Positions 57,027 through 64,000 of a stretch of DNA of 64,000 nt are shown one piece after another (the first letter of the stretch is position 1; each line of letters starts with the position of its first letter). A program made the translations under genes and the position numbers. Below the pieces are notes generated by a model, which searched no databases, was not told where the DNA came from, and saw nothing but the letters and a program-made list of their open reading frames with translations. The DNA is taken from contig NC_088342.1 in the NCBI RefSeq assembly GCF_036884655.1, positions 34,337,501 through 34,401,500 of the forward strand, written 5' to 3'. The stretch is from Musa acuminata AAA Group (Eukaryota; Streptophyta; Magnoliopsida; Zingiberales; Musaceae).

Positions 57027-58577
57027 CAAAAGAGGATGATTTTTAGGTACCCATTTGATTTTGGGTGCCTCAAAAATTGACCCACTAATTTTGTTATTTA
57101 TTATTGAATCCTTTATAGTTCCTTTAGGAACCCATATTAATTTTTGTGAACTAATTTTCCTAAATGGACATTTGTAGGCAATATGTCCGGATTTGCAACA
57201 GAAGTTGCATTTCATATAAGAGGAAACATGTAATGTAGGTCCTTTTATGAAAGTGGTAGGATTTTGATGTAATCCTTTTACAAATCCAATTCCATTTCTA
57301 TTTACGATGTGACCCTTGTGTGCAAGGATCATATCTAATCCTTTGCTACCAACCTTAAACTTGTTTAAGGTTTCTTTAAGAAGCAAATTTTTATTTTTTA
57401 TTACTTCTAAATGCTCACACTTAGAGCATGGAGGAATTTGAAGATTCTCAAACTTATCTTGTAGCAAAGCATGCTCTTTCTTTAAGATACTTAACTTTTT
57501 GCTAACAATTCTACATTCATCAAATAATTCATGAAAAGCGATAGAGAGTTCCTCAAAAGATAAATCTTCATTAAATAAATCACATACCTCTTCTCCTAAA
57601 GCCATTAGCGCGTAATGAGCAACTTGCTCGGTGTTGGACTCCTCTTCTTCGGACGCGCTGGAATCATCCCACGTTGCCTTGAGCGCTTTCTTCTTTGATG
57701 TTCTCTTTTTGGCTTGAGGACAATCGTTCTTGTAGTGTCCCGGTTTTTTGCATTCATAGCAAATCACTTGGTCCTTCTTTTGTTCAAATTTGTTTTTAAA
57801 TTTGTTCTTTCTTAAGTATTTCTTAAATTTTTGAGTCAAAAGTGCAATGTCATTATCACTGTCCTCATCACTTGATGTTCCTTTCAAGTGGTCTTCTTGT
57901 GATTTGAGTGCCATATCCTTCCTGTTCTTTGGAAGGGGGTTCTCGAGCTCGTCATGAGCTTGACATGTCATTTCGTAGGTCATTAGAGACCCAATGAGTT
58001 CTTCAAGAGGGAATGCTTTAAGGTCTTTGGCCTCTTGAATGGCCGTAACTTTTGGATCCCAACTTTTAGGGAGGGATCTTAAGATTTTAGTCACTAGTTC
58101 AAAGTTAGTAAAATCTTTACCAAGAGCTTTGAGTCCATTGATGACATCCGTAAACCGGGTGTACATGTCTCCGATTGACTCACTTGGTTTCATTCGGAAA
58201 AGTTCGTAAGAGTGCACAAGGATGTTGATTTTGGACTCTTTCACTCGGCTAGTGCCTTCATGAGTGACCTCAAGAGTTCTCCAAATATCAAAAGCCGAAT
58301 CACACATTGAAACACGATTAAATTCGTTTTTGTCTAATGCACAAAACAAGGCATTCATAGCCTTTGCATTTAAAGCAAAAACCTTCTTCTCCGATTCATT
58401 CCATTCGCTCATCGGAAGAGAAGATTTTTGAAATCCATTCTCGACAATAGACCAAAGCTCAAAGTCCATAAAAATGAGGAAGATCCTCATGCGAGTCTTC
58501 CAATATGTGTAATCTGACCCATTAAACAAAGGTGGTCGTGCAATAGAGTGACCCTCTTGCATGCCGGAGTAAGCCAT
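57024..58577 (-). CDS. gag: Element N gag (517 aa)
   Basis: ATG at 58577, 40 nt after the PBS; the same start is used in all family copies. It has an N-terminal capsid-like region (YWKTRMRIFL at 25-34, VKESKINILVHSYELF at 112-127), an acidic/Ser stretch (235-243), zinc knuckle 1 (C273, C276, H281, C286), a Lys-rich patch, a coiled-coil-like region (about 335-405), and zinc knuckle 2 (C457, C460, H465, C470). Residues 1-330 nearly equal M, but about 331-517 differ strongly, suggesting recombination. It would form the particle and bind genomic RNA. It ends in TAG (57024-57026), in frame with pol. Confidence 0.95.
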   Translation of the reverse strand: MAYSGMQEGHSIARPPLFNGSDYTYWKTRMRIFLIFMDFELWSIVENGFQKSSLPMSEWNESEKKVFALNAKAMNALFCALDKNEFNRVSMCDSAFDIWRTLEVTHEGTSRVKESKINILVHSYELFRMKPSESIGDMYTRFTDVINGLKALGKDFTNFELVTKILRSLPKSWDPKVTAIQEAKDLKAFPLEELIGSLMTYEMTCQAHDELENPLPKNRKDMALKSQEDHLKGTSSDEDSDNDIALLTQKFKKYLRKNKFKNKFEQKKDQVICYECKKPGHYKNDCPQAKKRTSKKKALKATWDDSSASEEEESNTEQVAHYALMALGEEVCDLFNEDLSFEELSIAFHELFDECRIVSKKLSILKKEHALLQDKFENLQIPPCSKCEHLEVIKNKNLLLKETLNKFKVGSKGLDMILAHKGHIVNRNGIGFVKGLHQNPTTFIKGPTLHVSSYMKCNFCCKSGHIAYKCPFRKISSQKLIWVPKGTIKDSIINNKISGSIFEAPKIKWVPKNHPLL

Positions 58578-58615
58578 CTCTCTTGGGTATTAAATCAAAT
58601 ATGAGAGATAACCTC

Positions 58616-58627
58616 GCTCTGATACCA
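58616..58627 (-). promoter_or_regulatory. Element N primer-binding site
   Basis: On the minus strand TGGTATCAGAGC, a perfect initiator-Met tRNA complement, 2 nt after the LTR. Confidence 0.92.
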
Positions 58628-58629
58628 CT

Positions 58630-59866
58630 TGTTAGGATCGGAGCGGCACTAAGAGGGGGGGGGGGGTGAATTAGTGCAGCGGATTAAAACTTCGATTTTA
58701 ACAAAATCTTTCGTACGATAAGAACGGAACTTAAAAAGTTTAACTTGAAAGCGTATTCTTAAAGTTGCACAACAAGGGTAATAAGGAACTAAAGCAGTAA
58801 GAAGATTTGCAGTAATGTAAATGACAATAATAAAATGCAAACCAGATATTACGCCGATTTTTAGAGTGGTTCGGTCAAATGACCTACTCCACTTGCGATG
58901 CCCCTCTTCGATGAGGCTCCCACCTTCCACTAGCAAATCTCTTGAAATGGAAGGGTAAACACCCCTCTTACAACCTTTTACAAGCAGCTCAACCTCTTAC
59001 AAATTTTCAATAAGAAAGAAGGAGGAGAACTCTCTAGCAAATTGAAAACAAGACTTGCTAAGACTTTCTAAGACTTTTCTCTCAATCAAAATGCTTCTCA
59101 AAAGTTGTAATCTCAGCTGAGATTTGAGGGGTATTTATAGGCCTCAAGAGGATTCAAATTTGGGCTCCAAAATTTGAATTCTCTTAGGGTTTCCGATGCT
59201 GGAGGTGCCACCGCTCAACCAAGCGGTGCCACCGCCCAGCGTTCGGGTGCTAGGAGGTGCAATCGCCCAGCCCAGGAGGTGTCACCGCCCAGCTCTCGGG
59301 TGCTGGGCGGTGCTACCGCCCACCCAGGCGGTGCCACCGCCTGGCTCTCCGATTTCACTGGTTTGGCTTAATTTTAGCCCAAACCATATCTGACTTTGGG
59401 CCCAGTTGGCCCCTAACCAGGATATAGGATTATCTCTTAATCCTAATCCTAATTACAAGTGAACTACATAACAAAAACACATCCTAAGCAAGCTTTCAAC
59501 CGCGAACGTCGAGTCTTGTTTCGGCGAGCTTTCCGACGAACTTCTTCCGACGGACTCCCATCAAGCTCCCGATCTTGTGATGACTTTAACGAGTAGCCGA
59601 GCCTTCTCGGTGATCTCCGTGAACCTCCGACGATGTCTTCGGCGAACTTTCGAAAATTCCGATAGGTTCCCGATTTCTTCTCGGTTGGTTCCGGCAGCAT
59701 CTCCGATGATTCTTCGGACTCTTAAACGTCCATCGATCTTGATTCCGGTATTCTTGCTTTGTGTTTTCTGGTTATCGTAGTTAATCCTGCACACTTAACT
59801 CAATAATATGGATTAGATCAATTAACCCATCAATTGATTTTCATCATCAAAATCCGAGATTCAACA
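58630..59866 (-). repeat. Element N 5' LTR
   Basis: 1237 bp with the CpG-rich block, palindrome array (about 59205-59345) and TATA (minus-strand TATAAATA). The poly-C-loop hairpin (poly-G on the plus strand) has arms at 58646-58652 and 58671-58677. Confidence 0.97.
59133..59140 (-). promoter_or_regulatory. TATA box of the N 5' LTR
   Basis: TATAAATA on the minus strand, just after the palindrome array. Likely core promoter for N genomic RNA. Confidence 0.65.
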
Positions 59867-60206
59867 ATTTACCCTTCCCTTTCAAGAGATTTGCTAGTGG
59901 AAGGTGGGAGCCTCATCGAAGAGGAGCCTCGCAAGTGGATGTAGGTCATTTGACCAAACCACTTTAAAATCGGCGCAATCTCTGGTTTGCATTTCATTAC
60001 TGCTATTTACATTACTGCAAACCTTCTTACTTGCTTTATTTCCTCATTATCTTTGCTACACAACTTTGCGAATACGCTTTTAAGTTAAGCACTTCCGATT
60101 CCGATTTTTATCGTACGAAAGATTTGTCGAAACCAACGTTTTAATCCGCTGCACTAATTCACCCCCCCCCCCCCCCCCCTTTTAGTGCTGCTCCGATCCT
60201 AACAAT

Positions 60207-60218
60207 TGGTATCAGAGC
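60207..60218 (+). promoter_or_regulatory. Element M primer-binding site
   Basis: TGGTATCAGAGC, perfect initiator-Met complement, 2 nt after the LTR. Confidence 0.92.
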
Positions 60219-60256
60219 TAGGCTCACTCTCATATTTGGTTTGATACCTAAGAAAG

Positions 60257-61840
60257 ATGGCTTACTCCGGCATACATGAGGGTCATTCTATCACACGTCC
60301 ACCCTTGTTTAATGGGTCGGATTATACTTATTGGAAGACTCGTATGAGGATCTTCCTTATTTCCATGGATTTCGAGCTTTGGACTATTGTTGAAAACGGA
60401 TTTCAAAAATCTTCTCTTCCGATGAGCGAATGGAATGAATCGGAGAAGAAGGTTTTTGCTTTAAATGCAAAGGCTATGAATGCCTTGTTTTGTGCACTAG
60501 ACAAAAATGAATTTAATCGTGTTTCAATTTGTGATTCGGCTTTTGATATTTGGAGAACTCTTGAGGTCACTCATAAAGGCACTAGCCGAGTGAAAGAGTC
60601 CAAAATCAACATCCTTGTGCACTCTTACGAACTTTTCCGAATGAAACCAAGTGAGTCCATCGGAGACATGTACACCCGGTTTACGGATGTCATCAATGGA
60701 CTCAAAGCTCTTGGTAAAGATTTTACTAACTTTGAACTAGTAACTAAAATCTTAAGGTCCCTCCCTAAAAGTTGGGATCCAAAAGTTATGGCAATTCAAG
60801 AGGCTAAAGACCTTAAAACATTCCCTCTTGAAGAACTTATTGGGTCTCTAATAACCTACGAAATGACATGTCAAGCTCATGACGAGCTCGAGAACCCCCT
60901 TCCAAAGAACAGGAAGGATATGACACTCACATCACAAGAAGACCACTTGAAAGGAACATCAAGTGATGAGGACAGTGACAATGACATTGCACTTTTGACT
61001 CAAAAATTTAAAAAATATTTAAGAAAAAATAAATTTAAAAATAATACAAAAAATAAATTTGAACACAAGAAGGACCAAGTGATTTGCTATGAGTGCAAAA
61101 AATCGGGACACTACAAGAACGATTGTCCTCAAGCCAAAAAGAGAACATCAAAGAAGAAGGCGCTCAAGGCAATGTGGGATGATTCAAACGCGTCCGATGA
61201 AGAGGAGTCCAACACCGAGCAAGTTGCTCGTTACGCCCTAATGGCCATCGGAGAAGAGGTAACGGATTTAATTGATGCAGATTTACCTTATCATGAATTA
61301 TTAAATGCTTTCCATGAGTTATTTGATGAATGTAAGACAATTAGTAGAAAATACAAATTGCTAAAAAAGGAGCATAATAGTCTCACTTGTGATATCGATA
61401 AATTAAAAACTGAATATCATGATAGTTTAGCTCCATGTATAAAATGTCATGATCTAGAATATCTCCAAAAGGAGAACTTGCTACTTAAGGACACCTTGAA
61501 GAAATTCGAGGTTGGTAGCAAATCTTTGAACATGATCCTTACAAATAAGGGTCACGTTCCTAAAAGAAGTGGAATCGGATTTGTGAGAAGTCCTCACCAA
61601 AATCCAACCACCTTCATTAAAGGCCCCGTCTTACATGTTCGGTACCAAAGCAATTGTAACTTTTGTTGCAAATATGGACATAAAACTTATAAATGTCCAT
61701 TCAAGAAAAATAGTCCGAACAAACTAATTTGGGTTCCTAAAGGAACCATGATCAATTCTATGCAATATGATGAACAAGTTAAATCAGTTTTTAAGGCACC
61801 CAAAAGAAAATGGGTACCTAAAAATAATCCCTTCTTGTAG
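60257..61840 (+). CDS. gag: Element M gag (527 aa)
   Basis: Uninterrupted frame, ATG 60257 to TAG 61838-61840. Start MAYSGIHEGHSITRPPLF, capsid-like region (YWKTRMRIFL), acidic Ser/Asp stretch, first knuckle CYECKKSGHYKNDC, coiled-coil-like region containing YKLLKKEH and ENLLLKDTLKKF, and second knuckle CNFCCKYGHKTYKC. It is ten residues longer than N. The C-terminal third matches A and G rather than N. It could supply Gag although M pol is broken. The TAG is in frame with the protease that follows. Confidence 0.93.
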   Translation: MAYSGIHEGHSITRPPLFNGSDYTYWKTRMRIFLISMDFELWTIVENGFQKSSLPMSEWNESEKKVFALNAKAMNALFCALDKNEFNRVSICDSAFDIWRTLEVTHKGTSRVKESKINILVHSYELFRMKPSESIGDMYTRFTDVINGLKALGKDFTNFELVTKILRSLPKSWDPKVMAIQEAKDLKTFPLEELIGSLITYEMTCQAHDELENPLPKNRKDMTLTSQEDHLKGTSSDEDSDNDIALLTQKFKKYLRKNKFKNNTKNKFEHKKDQVICYECKKSGHYKNDCPQAKKRTSKKKALKAMWDDSNASDEEESNTEQVARYALMAIGEEVTDLIDADLPYHELLNAFHELFDECKTISRKYKLLKKEHNSLTCDIDKLKTEYHDSLAPCIKCHDLEYLQKENLLLKDTLKKFEVGSKSLNMILTNKGHVPKRSGIGFVRSPHQNPTTFIKGPVLHVRYQSNCNFCCKYGHKTYKCPFKKNSPNKLIWVPKGTMINSMQYDEQVKSVFKAPKRKWVPKNNPFL

Positions 61841-64000
61841 AAACATACACCATCACAAGCTAGGAGCAAGAGATGGTATCTAGATAGTGGATGCTCAAGA
61901 CATATGACTGGAGATCCATCTCATTTCTCTATGCTCACTAGCAAAGAAGAAGGGTACGTCACCTTCGGAGACAACAACCAAGGCAAAATCATTGGCAAGG
62001 GAATCATAGGTAACAAATTAAAATTTTCTATTGATGATGTCTTACTAGTTGATGGATTGAAACATAATCTCTTGAGTGTTAGTCAATTATGCGATAAAGG
62101 TTATATCGTTAGATTTGAATCAAATGTGTGTATTATTGAAAAACCAAACCATAACATAACTATGATTGCATTAAAACAAAATAATGTCTACACCATCAAC
62201 CTTGATGAACTAAGTAATGAAATGTGCTTCTCCGCTTTAAATGATGATGCTTGGCTTTGGCATAGGAGACTTGGCCATGCAAGCATGAAACTAATATCTA
62301 AGATCTCATCTAGAGAATTAGTGCGAGTAATTCCAAATATAAAGTTTATTAAGGACAAAGTATACGATGCATGTCAACTAGGTAAACAAATAAAAACTAG
62401 TTTCAAACCAAAAACTCAAATTAGTACCACTAGACCATTACAATTGATTTATTTGGACTTATTTGGACCAATTGACACGACAAGTCTAGGAGGAAGAAAA
62501 TATGCGTTTGTAATTGTGGATGACTATACTAGATACACTTGGACCTATTTCTTAGCTCACAAAAGTGATTATTTCAAGTGTTTTTTTTAGTTTTGTAAAC
62601 TCACTCAAAACAAAAAAGGTTTCATGATTTCATCAATTCAGAGTGATCACGGTGGCGAATTTCAAAACAGTGACTTTCAAAATTTTTGTGAAGTTAATGG
62701 ATACAATCACAACTTCTCCACTCCGGGGAATCCCCAACAAAATGGAGTAGTTGAAAAAAAAAATAGAAACCTACAAGAAATGGCAAGAACAATGTTAAAT
62801 GAACATAGTCTACCCAAGTATTTTTGGCCGAAGCCATAAATACGGCTTGCTACATCATGAATAGGGTCCTAATAAGACCATCCCTATCAAAAACTCCCTA
62901 TGAATTATGGAATAACAAAAAACCAAATATTTCCTATTTTAAAGTTTTCGGTTGTAAATGCTTTATTTTGAATGAAAGGGATGCCTTAATAAAATTTGAT
63001 GCTAAATCCGATGAAGGCATCTTTCTTGGTTACTTTTCCGTTTCTAAGGCTTTTCGGGTTTCTAACAAAAGAACCTTAGTAATAGAAGAGTCTATTCATG
63101 TAGTTTTTAATGAAATTTCTAATTTAAAGAAAAATGATTTTGATGATGATCTTGGTTTTGATAATTTGAATTTAAATGAACCCCCTCCTCAAAATAGCAA
63201 CTTGGATGCACCTTCTTCCGAAATTTCCTTACCCAAGGAATGGAAGTATATAGATGCTCATCCAAAGGAGCTAATTATAGGAGATACATCAAAAGGGGTT
63301 CAAACTCGTTCCTCTTTCAAGAATTTTTGTGCTAACGCCGCATTCCTTTCTCAAATCGAACCTAAATGCATTGACAAGGCCATAAAAGATTATTTTTGGG
63401 TTATTGCAATGCAAGAGGAATTGAATCAATTTGAGAGGAATAAGGTATGGAAGCTTGTTCCTAGACCTAGTGACCATTTAGTCATTGGTACTAAATGGGT
63501 ATTTAGAAACAAGCAAGACGAAAATGGTATCGTGGTTAGAAACAAGGCTAGATTAGTGGCCAAAGGTTTCAACCAAGAAGAAGGTATCAATTACGAAGAA
63601 ACCTTCGCTCTCGTGGCTCGATTAGAAGCCATAAGGATGCTCCTTGCCTATGCTAGTAGTAATAATTTTAAACTATTTCAAATGGATGTCAAAAGTGCCT
63701 TCTTGAATGGTTTTATTTCCGAAGAAGTATATGTCGAACAACCTCCCGGATTTGAAAATTCTCTTCTTCCTAATCATGTATTCAAATTGACTAAGGCTCT
63801 CTATGGCTTGAAACAAGCTCCTAGAGCTTGGTATGAAAGGCTTAGTTCCTTTCTTATTTTAAATAATTTTACCAAAGGCAAGGTTGATACTACATTATTT
63901 ATTAAATATTTTGAAAATAATTTTCTTATTGTGCAAATTTATGTTGACGATATTATTTTTGGCTCTTCGGATGAATCACTATGTGAATCATTTGCCAAAT
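61841..64000 (+). pseudogene. pol: Element M pol, two lesions, truncated by the window
   Basis: In the gag frame after the UAG: protease [12 protein letters not shown] near 61880, integrase [10 protein letters not shown], then a stop TAG at 62588-62590 where A and N have Lys. The same frame continues ([14 protein letters not shown]) to a 1-nt deletion near 62827 that shifts it. From ATG 62857 the shifted frame stays open to the window end, covering the integrase C-terminus and RT up to YVDD (63940-63951) and [17 protein letters not shown] has its first Cys changed (YDACQLGK). Confidence 0.9.

Larger units (their letters stand above)
51867..59866 (-). mobile_element. Element N: complete, nearly intact Sirevirus-like element
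   Basis: Exactly 8000 bp with LTRs 51867-53081 (3') and 58630-59866 (5'), TSD ATTTA (51862-51866, 59867-59871), PBS, uninterrupted gag and pol, and PPT. By eye the LTRs differ at roughly 15-20 positions plus one indel of about 22 bp in the palindrome block, so it is the youngest complete insertion here. It lies in the M 5' LTR in the opposite orientation. Confidence 0.97.
51027..60204 (+). repeat. Element M 5' LTR, split by element N
   Basis: About 1173 bp after removing N and one ATTTA copy. TGTTGAATC start, TATA box at 51687-51694, end CCTAACA at 60204. Hairpin arms GCACTAA (60151-60157) and TTAGTGC (60182-60188) enclose an 18-C run (60162-60179), the longest in the window. Confidence 0.9.
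51027..64000 (+). mobile_element. Element M: Sirevirus-like element, 5' LTR split by N, runs off the window
   Basis: 5' LTR pieces 51027-51866 and 59872-60204, PBS, intact gag, and pol with two lesions up to the window end. Closely related to A and N. Candidate left TSD CCTTC (51022-51026); the right end is not in the window. Confidence 0.9.

Noticed and set aside
61838..61904. Stem ACCATC / GATGGT after the gag UAG as a readthrough structure
   Set aside because: Present in A and M but not kept in N or K, so not supported as the general signal.

Overview
This is a nuclear repeat region of a flowering plant, probably a monocot. The species cannot be fixed from the sequence. I found no host gene, tRNA, rRNA or CRISPR array. 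Essentially every base belongs to LTR retrotransposons inserted into one another, and most were delimited here by paired LTR ends, primer-binding sites (PBS), polypurine tracts (PPT) and 5-bp target-site duplications (TSD).

The base layer is one old Ty1/copia element of the TNT1-94 type (element H, + strand), spread over about 2906-48340. Its 5' LTR, PBS, leader, decayed gag, protease/integrase, RT/RNase H and 3' LTR occur in the correct order but are split by later insertions. Element D (+) and solo LTR E (-, TSD GGATA) lie in the 5' LTR. A cluster of C (-), B (+), A (+, nested in the LTR of B, TSD CAATT) and I (-) lies between leader and gag. A very long Ty3/gypsy-type solo LTR (22211-36054, TSD AAGTT) splits the H pol, and is itself split by element G (25118-34620, TSD TGAGC). 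Element K (39052-47744, TSD AGTAT/ATTAT) and LTR L lie in the H 3' LTR. At the right end the nest is deepest: H contains L, L contains J (an H-type LTR), J contains M (+), and M contains N (-, TSD ATTTA).

Elements A, B, C, D, E, G, I, K, L, M and N form one broad family with Sirevirus (SIRE/Maximus lineage) hallmarks: long LTRs (1.2-1.9 kb), arrays of the palindrome GGCGGTGGYACCGCC upstream of a TATAAATA box, an initiator-Met tRNA PBS, gag with two CCHC knuckles and a coiled coil, pol in the order protease-integrase-RT-RNase H, and several PPT-like boxes before the 3' LTR. N is nearly intact (gag 517 aa, pol 995 aa from its first Met). M has an intact gag but a broken pol that runs off the window. 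A and K are decayed. G is non-autonomous: it has gag and no pol, but carries an intact extra ORF of 369 aa resembling the putative plant transposon protein family.

The points most worth a second look are: the conserved in-frame UAG between gag and pol in all five copies; the extra ORF of G with its own upstream palindrome block; a conserved poly-C-loop hairpin at the LTR 3' end with one compensatory base change; a sharply divergent block at the 3' end of the N gag that suggests recombination; and the head-to-head N/M arrangement that could yield double-stranded RNA.
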